The notes under the pieces were generated by a model. The model was not told the DNA's origin and made no database searches. It saw only the letters and a program-made list of their open reading frames with translations. Below are positions 1 to 6,423 of a stretch of DNA of 8,249 nt, in pieces (positions within the stretch are counted from its first letter, which is position 1; every line of letters starts with the position of its first letter). The stretch is from Rhodanobacteraceae bacterium (GTDB lineage: Bacteria; Pseudomonadota; Gammaproteobacteria; Xanthomonadales; Rhodanobacteraceae). The position numbers were made by a program, and so were the translations under genes. The stretch is from the NCBI GenBank assembly GCA_025924775.1, contig JAICHS010000090.1, positions 1-8,249 on the forward strand. Reading direction: 5' to 3'.

Positions 1-1
1 A

Positions 2-292
2 GCCGCGGCGGCGGTACCGTTCACGCTGGTGCAAAGCGAAGAGCGGCGGCCCCAGGTATGGCTGATGGCGTTCGACGACTATGCGCTGCGCTTCGCGCTG
101 GTGGTGTGGCTGACCCCGGAGGCGACCAAGCGCGTGCGCGGGGTCGAGGCCGCCTACAACTGGGCGCTGCACGATGCGCTGCAAAAATACGGCATCGAGA
201 TCCCGATTCCGCAACGTGACATCCGGGTGCGTGCGCACCCCGGGCCCGAAGATCCAACAACGAGGATGGTCCAGCATGGCCAAGACGATTGA
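2..292 (+). CDS. MscS-family mechanosensitive channel, C-terminal fragment (5' end outside window)
   Basis: The reading frame is open from the left edge and ends at TGA 290-292, giving 96 residues of a longer protein. The visible part contains a strand-rich stretch (YALRFALVVWLTPEA), a helix (VEAAYNWALHDALQKY), then GIEIPIPQRDIRVR. That ending is typical of the cytoplasmic C-terminal alpha/beta domain of MscS-like channels, in which a helix is followed by an IPxPQRD strand. The family forms membrane channels that open under membrane tension to release solutes after hypo-osmotic shock. The membrane helices and pore helix are upstream and not visible, so the subfamily cannot be given. The last 17 bp overlap the start of the lipoyl-E3 gene, which suggests co-transcription. 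The final residues after the PQRD strand look like an unconserved tail. The family call is fairly sure; the exact paralogue is not. Confidence 0.85.
   Translation, partial: AAAAVPFTLVQSEERRPQVWLMAFDDYALRFALVVWLTPEATKRVRGVEAAYNWALHDALQKYGIEIPIPQRDIRVRAHPGPEDPTTRMVQHGQDD
262..266 (+). promoter_or_regulatory. Ribosome binding site deciding the lpdA start
   Basis: A GAGGA element sits 9 nt before ATG 276 and inside the end of the upstream channel gene. It supports ATG 276, because the frame is also open further upstream to a possible ATG at 174 that would add 34 residues unlike any lipoyl-domain N-terminus. Confidence 0.6.
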
Positions 293-2144
293 ATTGAAGG
301 TGCCGGACATCGGCGACTTTTCCGACGTGCCGGTGATCGAGGTGATGGTCAAGCCCGGCGACCACGTGGACAAGGACCAGGGTCTGGTGACGCTGGAGTC
401 GGCCAAGGCCACGATGGAGGTGCCCGCGAGCGCGGCCGGTATCGTCCAGGAAATCAAAGTGAAGGTCGGCGACAACGTCAAGCAGGGCGACGTGATCGCG
501 ACTGTGGAAGCAGAAGGCGACGCCGGTGCGAAATCTGCCGATGCTGCTTCGCCCCCCTCTCCCGCCGGGAGAGGGGCTGGGGGTGAGGGTTCGGGTTCCA
601 CCCAACCTTCAACCGACGCACCCCCTGCTTCAAACAAGACCGAACCCTCACCCGCCCCTCCGGGGCACCCTCTCCCGGAGGGAGAGGGGCAAAACGCGGC
701 GCCGCAAGGTGCGGGCGCAACCGGCCGCAAGGCGGACGTGGAATGCCAAATGCTGGTGCTGGGCTCCGGCCCCGGCGGCTACAGCGCGGCGTTCCGCGCC
801 GCCGACCTCGGCCTCGACACGGTGCTGGTCGAACGCTACGGCACGCTGGGCGGCGTCTGCCTGAATGTCGGTTGCATCCCGTCCAAGGCGCTGCTGCATG
901 CGGCCGAAGTGATCGATGCAGCCGAATTGATGGCCGCGCACGGCATCACGTTCGGCAAGCCGAAGATCGACCTCGGCAAGCTGCGCGACTTCAAGGACAA
1001 GACCGTCGGCAAGCTCACCGGCGGCCTCGCCAGCATGGCCAAGCAGCGCAAGGTGCGCGCGATCCAGGGTGTCGGCACGTTCCTGTCGCCGCACGAGCTG
1101 GAAGTCGTCCATGGCAAGGACAAGCAACTGATCCGTTTCGAGCAGGCCATCATCGCCGCGGGCTCGCAGGCGGTGCATCTGCCGATGTTCCCATGGGACG
1201 ACGAGCGCGTGCTGGATTCCACCAGCGCACTGCAGCTTCGCGACGTGCCGAAGAACCTGCTGGTGGTCGGCGGCGGCATCATCGGCCTGGAAATGGCGAC
1301 GGTCTATCGCGCACTCGGCAGCGCCGTCACCGTGGTCGAGTTCATGGAGCAGTTGATGCCCGGCGCGGATACGGACCTTGTGCGCCCGCTCGCCACACGC
1401 CTGAAGAACCAGGGCGTCGCGGTGCACCTGAAGACCAAAGTCACCGCCGCCAAGGCGCAGAAAAACGGCATCGCCTGCGAATTCGAAGGCGACAGCATCC
1501 CGGAGAAAAAGACCTTCGACCGCGTGCTGGTTGCGGTCGGGCGCAGCGCCAACGGCAACCAGATCGGCGCCGACAAGGCCGGGGTTGCCACGACCGAACG
1601 CGGCCTGATTCCGGTGGATACCCAGATGCGCACCAACGTTGAGCACATCTTCGCGATCGGCGACCTGGTCGGCCAGCCGATGCTGGCGCACAAGGCCGTG
1701 CACGAAGGCCACGCGGCGGCCGAAGCGGCGGCCGGCCAGAAACGCCATTTCGATGCGCGAGTGGTGCCCTCGGTCGCGTTCACCGATCCCGAAATCGCGT
1801 GGGTCGGTGTCACCGAGCGCGAAGCCAAGGCCAAGGGTCTCAAGGTCGGTGTCGGCAAGTTCCCGTGGGCGGCTTCGGGCCGCGCGCTGGGCATGGACCG
1901 CAGCGAGGGCTTCACCAAGTTGATCTACGACGAAGCCACCCACCGCGTGATCGGCGGCGGCATTGTCGGGGTGCACGCGGGCGACCTGATTTCCGAAATC
2001 GCGCTGGCGATCGAGATGGGTGCGGAAGTCGCCGACATCGCACTGACCATCCACCCACATCCGACGCTGGGCGAATCGGTCGGCATGGCTGCGGAAGTTG
2101 CGGAGGGCACCATCACCGACCTGTACCTTCCCAAGCGGAAATAG
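276..2144 (+). CDS. lpdA: Dihydrolipoyl dehydrogenase (E3) with N-terminal lipoyl domain
   Basis: This flavoprotein re-oxidises dihydrolipoyl groups with NAD+ in cytoplasmic 2-oxoacid dehydrogenase complexes. The 622-residue product begins with a lipoyl domain (about 1-80, starting MAKTIELKVPDIGDFSDVPV) whose lipoyl-accepting lysine is K44 in ESAKATMEV. A Pro/Gly/Ala-rich linker covers about 82-155. The E3 core follows: FAD Rossmann motif GSGPGG 163-168, redox disulfide C195/C200 in GGVCLNVGCIPSK, NAD-binding GGGIIG 332-337, second FAD motif AIGD with D463, and a C-terminal dimerisation domain with the catalytic pair H595/E600 in HPHPTLGES. All catalytic residues are present, so the enzyme should be active. 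E3s carrying a lipoyl domain are known in several proteobacteria and usually belong to the pyruvate dehydrogenase cluster; aceE/aceF are not in this window. Oddities are the palindromic repeat translated within the linker (about residues 93-139) and Ala instead of the usual Asp before K44. Confidence 0.96.
   Translation: MAKTIELKVPDIGDFSDVPVIEVMVKPGDHVDKDQGLVTLESAKATMEVPASAAGIVQEIKVKVGDNVKQGDVIATVEAEGDAGAKSADAASPPSPAGRGAGGEGSGSTQPSTDAPPASNKTEPSPAPPGHPLPEGEGQNAAPQGAGATGRKADVECQMLVLGSGPGGYSAAFRAADLGLDTVLVERYGTLGGVCLNVGCIPSKALLHAAEVIDAAELMAAHGITFGKPKIDLGKLRDFKDKTVGKLTGGLASMAKQRKVRAIQGVGTFLSPHELEVVHGKDKQLIRFEQAIIAAGSQAVHLPMFPWDDERVLDSTSALQLRDVPKNLLVVGGGIIGLEMATVYRALGSAVTVVEFMEQLMPGADTDLVRPLATRLKNQGVAVHLKTKVTAAKAQKNGIACEFEGDSIPEKKTFDRVLVAVGRSANGNQIGADKAGVATTERGLIPVDTQMRTNVEHIFAIGDLVGQPMLAHKAVHEGHAAAEAAAGQKRHFDARVVPSVAFTDPEIAWVGVTEREAKAKGLKVGVGKFPWAASGRALGMDRSEGFTKLIYDEATHRVIGGGIVGVHAGDLISEIALAIEMGAEVADIALTIHPHPTLGESVGMAAEVAEGTITDLYLPKRK
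554..576 (+). repeat. Hairpin of REP-like unit 1 (10-bp perfect stem, 3-nt loop)
   Basis: The arms 554-563 and 567-576 are perfect reverse complements around the loop GCC. In the lpdA mRNA this would be a very stable stem. It is translated as part of the run PSPAGRGAGGEG in the interdomain linker. Confidence 0.85.
668..688 (+). repeat. Hairpin of REP-like unit 2 (9-bp perfect stem, 3-nt loop)
   Basis: The arms 668-676 and 680-688 are perfect reverse complements around the loop GGA. This is the inverted partner of the hairpin at 554-576. It differs from unit 1 in carrying an extra GCCCC/GGGGC mini-hairpin at 654-666. It is translated as HPLPEGEGQ in the linker. Confidence 0.85.
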
Positions 2145-2146
2145 GC

Positions 2147-2671
2147 ATGACCACGGCGCCATCGCCCGTGCCGCACCTGCAAACGCTCACGCATTACAAG
2201 GCGTGGGCCGACGCGTGCCTGTACGCGGCGCTGGCGCCGCTGCCGGTGGCAATCCTCGCGGCACCCACGTCGATCTTCGCGGGCAACATCCTGCGCACGC
2301 TCAACCACGTCCGCCTGATCGACGTGGTGTGGCAAGCGCACCTGCTTGGCGTGGCGCACGGCTTTGCCACGCGCAACCCGGAATCGGCGCCCCCACTCGC
2401 CGAGCTGCACGGGATGCAGTGCGAACTCGATGCATGGTTCAGCGCATACGCGGCCGCACTGACGCCCGACCGGGCCGGCGAGGTCGTCGATTTCACCTTC
2501 ATTGGCGGCGGTGACGGCGCGTTGAGTCGCGAGGACATCATGCTGCACGTCGTCAACCATACGACCTACCATCGTGGACACATCACGGCCATGTTGCGGC
2601 TGGCCGGCATCACGCCCCCCGTCACCGACCTGCCGGTGTTTCTGCGCGACACGTCGCCGCTTCGGGAATGA
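2147..2671 (+). CDS. DinB/YfiT-fold family protein (putative metal-dependent four-helix protein)
   Basis: This 174-residue protein looks like the DinB superfamily named after the Bacillus damage-inducible protein. These are four-helix bundles that usually bind a divalent metal through three histidines; many members act as thiol-dependent transferases or have no known role. The N-terminal helix HYKAWADACLYAAL matches the family's 'YNxWAN' start. The likely metal ligands are H54 (TLNHVRLIDVVW), H138 and H142 (HVVNHTTYHRGH), spaced as expected. There is no signal peptide or membrane segment, so it should be cytosolic. ATG 2147 follows the lpdA stop by 2 bp, which argues for translational coupling; the frame is open upstream but only as a shadow of lpdA. 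It is unrelated to the DNA polymerase IV called DinB that is also in this window. The family call is good; the substrate is unknown. Confidence 0.85.
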   Translation: MTTAPSPVPHLQTLTHYKAWADACLYAALAPLPVAILAAPTSIFAGNILRTLNHVRLIDVVWQAHLLGVAHGFATRNPESAPPLAELHGMQCELDAWFSAYAAALTPDRAGEVVDFTFIGGGDGALSREDIMLHVVNHTTYHRGHITAMLRLAGITPPVTDLPVFLRDTSPLRE

Positions 2672-2811
2672 CAACCGCTACAGGCACGTCACCCCCGACC
2701 AGCCAGTTTACGTCAGCGTGAAGCTTGCAGATGCAATGCTCAACGATCGCGAAAAACCGATCAGATGATGTGCAGGTCCGCGCTGGCAACGCCGGATGTT
2801 GGTGACTTGCC

Positions 2812-4005
2812 TCAAAACGCAATCTGTGCGCGCAGTTCGAAGATGCGCGGGTTGACGACGAGGCCCTTGCGGTCGCTGAAAGCGCGGACGTAGTTGGCCT
2901 GCAGTTTCAGGTGCTTGCCGAGGTACCAGTTGGCACCGAGGGTCCAGTCGCGTTCGCGGCCGCCCATGATCGGGGCGTGGTCGAGATCGAGCGTGCTGTA
3001 GCGCAGCAGGAATTCCAGCGCACCCCACGACCGCGACGGCACGACGTTGCCGACATTGCCGCCCTTGTACGCGCGCGATTCGCCCGTCGCGACCCAGCTT
3101 GTGAACGCGTACCAGCCGTCGATGCGGTAGTCGGGCCGTCCGTCGCTGAAAGCGGTCGACGCACGCAGGTATTCACCTTGCAGCGACCACGGCCCGTGGA
3201 TCCATAACCCCTCCAGGCCGGTGCGGTCGATGTCGGTGGCGTTCGCAAGCTTGCCCGAATTGACCAGTTTCAGCGGCGACAAGCCGGCCTCAGGCGTCGC
3301 ACTGAATTTCGCGGACGGCACCCGCAGTACGCCGCGGGTACTGGTGGTCGCTTCCCGCGCTTCACGCGAAGCGGAGATGCCGAAGTGCAGGACGTCGCCG
3401 GGGCGGTTCCGCGGCACCCACGCCACGCGCCCGGCCAGCGTGTGCCCGTCGTTGGTGCCTTCCAGGTCGCTGCCGTCGTAGTAGCCGGCCTGCGCCAGCC
3501 ACGCCGGCCGGTACAACGCCCAATCCACGCCCACGCGACGGCTTTCGTAGACCGCCTGCGTCGGCAGCGCCTGCTCGATGAAACTACCGGAGGGGGTGCT
3601 GGTGTTGCCTTCGAAACCGACCGGCGTCTTGCTGTAGCCGGCACGGAGCGCGCCGATATCCCTGCCGAACAGGACCTTCGATTGCACGCGCACATACGCG
3701 TCCTGCCATTTCCTTGACTGAAAATCGTACTGCGCGACGGCGTCGTAAACGCCCTTCTTCTTCAGATACAGCCCGAAGTACCTGCGTCGGTTGGTGTGCG
3801 CGTCCGGCAGTAATCCGTTGTCGTGCGAGAAATCGTTCACGTCGTATTGAAAGAGCAGCTTGGCGCCAAAGTCGGTACCGTCCGCGAACGTGGTGTGCGT
3901 GGGCCAGTCGCCCAGGAATGAATAGTCCCGTGCCGCGGCGGGTGCGGCGGCCAGCAGCAGCGACAGTACGACACTCCCTGCCGTGGCCTTGCGTGTGTGT
4001 CGCAT
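2812..4005 (-). CDS. OprO/OprP-type outer-membrane porin
   Basis: This 397-residue protein has a signal peptide (basic MRHTRK, hydrophobic SVVLSLLLAAAP, AAA just before RDYSF, so cleavage near residue 25). A mature region of alternating aromatic and polar residues follows and ends in Phe (FELRAQIAF), as outer-membrane beta-barrels do for BAM recognition. Stretches such as GRDIGALRAGYSKTPVGFE and SFIEQALPTQAVYESRRVGVDWAL resemble the phosphate-selective porin O/P family, which forms trimeric anion (phosphate or polyphosphate) channels. I cannot tell the substrate: no pst, pho or phosphatase gene adjoins it. I chose ATG 4005 over ATG 4009-4011 because AGAAGGA lies 6 nt before the former but directly abuts the latter. 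The gene is convergent with the DinB-fold gene and lies downstream of, in the same direction as, the tat-dinB operon with a 175-bp gap, so it probably has its own promoter. Confidence 0.85.
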   Translation of the reverse strand: MRHTRKATAGSVVLSLLLAAAPAAARDYSFLGDWPTHTTFADGTDFGAKLLFQYDVNDFSHDNGLLPDAHTNRRRYFGLYLKKKGVYDAVAQYDFQSRKWQDAYVRVQSKVLFGRDIGALRAGYSKTPVGFEGNTSTPSGSFIEQALPTQAVYESRRVGVDWALYRPAWLAQAGYYDGSDLEGTNDGHTLAGRVAWVPRNRPGDVLHFGISASREAREATTSTRGVLRVPSAKFSATPEAGLSPLKLVNSGKLANATDIDRTGLEGLWIHGPWSLQGEYLRASTAFSDGRPDYRIDGWYAFTSWVATGESRAYKGGNVGNVVPSRSWGALEFLLRYSTLDLDHAPIMGGRERDWTLGANWYLGKHLKLQANYVRAFSDRKGLVVNPRIFELRAQIAF

Positions 4006-4011
4006 GGACAT

Positions 4012-4018
4012 TCCTTCT
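4012..4018 (-). promoter_or_regulatory. Ribosome binding site deciding the porin start
   Basis: Read on the minus strand, AGAAGGA ends 6 nt before ATG 4005-4003. The in-frame ATG at 4011-4009 has no gap to this element, so the shorter signal peptide starting MRHTRK is favoured over MSMRHTRK. Confidence 0.6.
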
Positions 4019-4111
4019 CGGGATCCTCAGATGGACGCACGACTTGCCACGAGATGGCCGAGTCGGCATTGATATTCTGCCGAAACCCGATGCCCACCGA
4101 CAGGCGATGAC

Positions 4112-4138
4112 GGCGCGCTCCCGCAAGACAGCCGCGCC
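4112..4138 (-). other. Weak hairpin downstream of dinB
   Basis: GGCGCG (4112-4117) and CGCGCC (4133-4138) can pair around a 15-nt loop, about 43 bp past the polymerase IV stop codon on the minus strand. No U-tract follows, so it is at best a weak candidate end for the tat-dinB transcript. The remaining spacer up to the porin shows no convincing promoter hexamers. Confidence 0.25.
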
Positions 4139-4180
4139 AGAAACACACCCCTGATCGTGCAGCGTACCCGCCCGCGCATG

Positions 4181-5281
4181 TTAGCCGGCAAAGCGGCGAA
4201 ACAAATCGGGTTGCGCCTCGAAGCTGTCGCGCTCGACGAAGCCCGCCAGCCCCACGCCCACCAGCCGGTAGCGGGTGCGCCGCGGCAGCGCCACCCGCCC
4301 GCGCAGCGCGCACGCAATTTCCGCCAGCTGGCGTGCGGAGGTCGGCCGCTCGGGCGGGGTCAGGCTGCGGGTATGGGTATGGAAATCGGCGGTCTTGAGT
4401 TTCAACACGATGGTGCGCGCGACCCGTCCGTGCGGTCCGTCCGCCTCGCGCTGGTGCGCGGTCCAGGTGTGCTCGGCGAGCCGCTCGATGTACGGCACCA
4501 GCTCATCGAGCAGCAGGTCACGCTCGAACGTGTCTTCCGAAGAAATCTGCAGGGTCGGCCGATTCGGCAACACCGGCCGCTCGTCGACGCCCAGCGACAG
4601 CTCGTGCAGGCGCCGGCCGTAGCGTCCGAAGCGGCGTTCCAGTTCGCCGGCGTCGAAGGCGCGCAGGTCGGCGACGCTGGTGATGCCAAGTTCGGCAAGC
4701 TTGCGGTGCATCACCTTGCCGACGCCCGGCAGGCGCGCGACCGCCAGCGGCGCCAGGAACGCCAGCACCGCGCGCGGACGCACCACCATCAACCCGTCGG
4801 GCTTGTGGAAATCCGATGCGATCTTGGCCAGGAACTTGTTGGGCGCGACGCCCGCCGACGCGGTCAGCCGCGTCACCGCGCGGATCTCGGCCCGGATCGC
4901 CTCGGCGATCGCGGTGGCCGAAGCCAGGCCCGACTTCGGCTGCGTCACGTCCAGATAGGCCTCGTCCAGCGACAAGGGTTCGATCAGGTCGGTGTGCCGC
5001 GCGAAGATTTCACGCACGCGCCGCGATGCGGCCTTGTAGCGCGTGAAGTCGGGCGGCACGAACACCGCCTGCGGGCACAGGCGCTCGGCGCGCAGCGCGG
5101 GCATGGCCGAATGCACGCCGAACTTGCGCGCCTCGTAACTGGCGGCGCACACCACCGAACGCGCGCCCTTCCATGCCACCACCAGCGGCCGGCCACGCAG
5201 CGCCGGATCGTCGCGCTGCTCCACCGATGCGTAAAACGCATCCATGTCCACGTGCACGATCTTGCGCTGCGGCCCGGGCAT
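4181..5281 (-). CDS. dinB: DNA polymerase IV (Y-family translesion polymerase)
   Basis: This 366-residue error-prone polymerase copies past damaged template bases. The palm begins HVDMDAFYASVEQ, with catalytic D12 and Tyr17 at the steric-gate position. The second catalytic motif is SLDEAYLDVT (D106, E107). A helix-hairpin-helix thumb region (RLPGVGKVMHRKLAELGI) follows, then the little-finger domain from about residue 240. The tail contains QPDLF (357-361), matching the QxxLF-type beta-clamp binding motif. The length is close to the E. coli enzyme (about 350) and all key residues are intact. It starts 4 bp after the tatC stop with no clear Shine-Dalgarno sequence, so translation is probably coupled to tatC. 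I see no LexA-type CTGT-N8-ACAG site before it or before tatA, so SOS control is not evident. Confidence 0.96.
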   Translation of the reverse strand: MPGPQRKIVHVDMDAFYASVEQRDDPALRGRPLVVAWKGARSVVCAASYEARKFGVHSAMPALRAERLCPQAVFVPPDFTRYKAASRRVREIFARHTDLIEPLSLDEAYLDVTQPKSGLASATAIAEAIRAEIRAVTRLTASAGVAPNKFLAKIASDFHKPDGLMVVRPRAVLAFLAPLAVARLPGVGKVMHRKLAELGITSVADLRAFDAGELERRFGRYGRRLHELSLGVDERPVLPNRPTLQISSEDTFERDLLLDELVPYIERLAEHTWTAHQREADGPHGRVARTIVLKLKTADFHTHTRSLTPPERPTSARQLAEIACALRGRVALPRRTRYRLVGVGLAGFVERDSFEAQPDLFRRFAG

Positions 5282-5285
5282 CGCA

Positions 5286-6068
5286 TCACGACGCCTGCGC
5301 GGCGTCCGAACCCGGCTTGGGTTTCACCAGCACGCGCACCGCGATGATGCCGAGCTCGTACAGGATCACCATCGGTATCAGCAGCAACAGCATCGAGGTG
5401 ATGTCGGGCGGCGTGATGGCCGCGGCCACCGCGGCGGCCACGACAATCGCATAGCGGCGCCAGTTTCTGAGCTTCTGCAGGCTGACCAGGCCGGTCGCCG
5501 CCACCACCACCTGGATCACCGGTATCTCGAAGCACAGGCCGAACGCGAAGAACACCATCATCACGAAATCGAGATAGTGCGTGATGTCGGTCATCATCTC
5601 GACGCCGCTCGGCGTGACCGCGGTGAGAAAACGGAACGCCGCCGGCAGCACCAAAAAATACGCGAACGCGCAGCCGCAATAGAACAGGAATACCGCCGCC
5701 GCCAGCAGCGGCCGCGCCAGGCGCTTCTCATGCCGGTACAGGCCGGGGCTGACGAACGCCCACAACTGGTACACGATGACCGGCATGCTGACGAACAGCG
5801 CCACGTAGAAGGCCAGCTTTAGCGGCGTGAGGAACGGGCTGGCCACCTGCGTTGCGATCAGGTGTGCGCCGTGCGGCAGGCGCTTCACTAGCGGCTCGGC
5901 CAGCCACGAGTACAGGCGGTTGGCGAACGGCACCAGGCACACCAGCACGCCCAGCACGCAGGCAATGGCCTTGATCAGGCGCGCGCGCAGTTCTAGCAGA
6001 TGCGAAAACAGGCCCTGTTCCAGGTCGAAGCCCGGGTCGGTGTCGGAGTCGTCTTCAGGCTTGGCCAT
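5286..6068 (-). CDS. tatC: Sec-independent (twin-arginine) translocase subunit TatC
   Basis: This 260-residue inner-membrane protein is the signal-peptide receptor of the Tat system, which exports folded, often cofactor-bearing proteins carrying an RR motif. Six hydrophobic segments are visible at about 31-53, 82-106, 120-145, 165-190, 204-220 and 224-247. Family hallmarks are present: HLLELRARL with E26 (the E. coli Glu15 position), FVSPGLYRHEKR with E114 (the E. coli Glu103 position), and FGLCFEIP with E181 in the fourth segment. The N-terminus has an acidic cytoplasmic extension before the LELR motif (MAKPEDDSDTDPGFD). Its ATG lies within the last 14 bp of tatB and is preceded by GGAG at 6076-6079, 7 nt upstream. 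The DNA polymerase IV gene follows 4 bp after its stop. Confidence 0.97.
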   Translation of the reverse strand: MAKPEDDSDTDPGFDLEQGLFSHLLELRARLIKAIACVLGVLVCLVPFANRLYSWLAEPLVKRLPHGAHLIATQVASPFLTPLKLAFYVALFVSMPVIVYQLWAFVSPGLYRHEKRLARPLLAAAVFLFYCGCAFAYFLVLPAAFRFLTAVTPSGVEMMTDITHYLDFVMMVFFAFGLCFEIPVIQVVVAATGLVSLQKLRNWRRYAIVVAAAVAAAITPPDITSMLLLLIPMVILYELGIIAVRVLVKPKPGSDAAQAS

Positions 6069-6405
6069 CGCGCGGCTCCGACGGTTGCGTGGGAGTGTCG
6101 GTCGCGCTGGCCACGTCGGCGACCTGCGCCAGCGTGTCGTTCACCGACGCGTGCGCCGCGTGCAATTCGCCATCGACCGTCTTGCGCAGTGCGTCCGCGC
6201 GATCGGCGGCCTCCTTCGCCGAACGCCGGATTTCCTCCAGCTCAAGCTCGCGTTCCACTTCGCTGCGAACGCTGTCCCAGCCCAGCCGCAGGCGCCGCAG
6301 CATGGCGCCGGCCATGCGCGCGGCCTTGGGCAGTTTTTCCGGCCCCAGCACCACCAGCGCAATCACGGCCAGCAGCAGCAGCTTCGAGAAGCTGAGCTCG
6401 ATCAT
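6055..6405 (-). CDS. tatB: Sec-independent (twin-arginine) translocase subunit TatB
   Basis: This 116-residue protein pairs with TatC to form the receptor complex for twin-arginine signal peptides. It has one N-terminal membrane helix (about 5-20, FSKLLLLAVIALVVLG), the hinge motif LGPEKLP (20-26), an amphipathic helix (KAARMAGAMLRRLRLGW), a charged helical region (about 46-95, rich in Glu, Arg and Lys) and a short disordered tail. It is shorter than E. coli TatB (171 residues) because of a reduced tail. Position 8, Glu in E. coli TatB, is Lys here. TatB rather than TatA is indicated by the LGPEKLP hinge, the long charged helix and its place between tatA and tatC. It lies 18 bp after tatA and overlaps tatC by 14 bp. 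Confidence 0.95.
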   Translation of the reverse strand: MIELSFSKLLLLAVIALVVLGPEKLPKAARMAGAMLRRLRLGWDSVRSEVERELELEEIRRSAKEAADRADALRKTVDGELHAAHASVNDTLAQVADVASATDTPTQPSEPRDGQA

Positions 6406-6423
6406 CGCGGCGTACCGCCCCGG

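Larger units (their letters stand above)
552..690 (+). repeat. REPIN-like pair of inverted REP-type palindromes inside lpdA
   Basis: Two related units face each other. Unit 1 has a perfect 10-bp hairpin, CCCCTCTCCC (554-563) with GGGAGAGGGG (567-576), followed by GGGTGAGGGTTCGG (581-594). Unit 2 has that 14-mer as its exact reverse complement (640-653), then a mini-hairpin GCCCC/GGGGC (654-658 with 662-666), then a 9-bp hairpin CCCTCTCCC (668-676) with GGGAGAGGG (680-688). About 45 bp of unrelated sequence lies between the 14-mers. The arrangement matches REP doublets (REPINs), which are normally intergenic and are spread by RAYT-type transposases in trans. No RAYT gene is in the window. Here both units are read through in frame as part of the lpdA linker. 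The structure is certain; naming it a REPIN is inference. Confidence 0.8.

Noticed and set aside
174..275. Upstream in-frame start for lpdA at 174
   Set aside because: The extra 34 residues are the out-of-frame reading of the channel gene; ATG 276 has a GAGGA element and begins a typical lipoyl domain.
552..690. Reading the paired hairpins as an intrinsic terminator or a CRISPR fragment
   Set aside because: There is no U-tract, the frame continues without interruption, and there are only two inverted units rather than direct repeats with spacers.
648..2162. Long open frame on the minus strand opposite lpdA (504 codons)
   Set aside because: It is antisense to an E3 gene with every catalytic motif intact. 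Its product is a low-complexity Arg/Ala/His/Gly mix without family motifs, as expected for a shadow frame in high-GC DNA.
2672..2811. Terminator between the convergent DinB-fold and porin genes
   Set aside because: The only pairing seen is a 5-bp GATCG/CGATC stem with an A-rich loop and no U-tract; too weak to call.
4020..4180. Pho box or strong sigma-70 promoter before the porin
   Set aside because: A minus-strand CTGTCGGTGGGCATCG stretch only loosely resembles half of a Pho box, and AT-rich GAATAT has no properly spaced -35 partner. This is not enough to annotate.
4157..5347. Long plus-strand frame opposite dinB (396 codons)
   Set aside because: It lies antisense to the clear Pol IV gene, has a His/Arg/Gln-rich composition and no recognisable domain.
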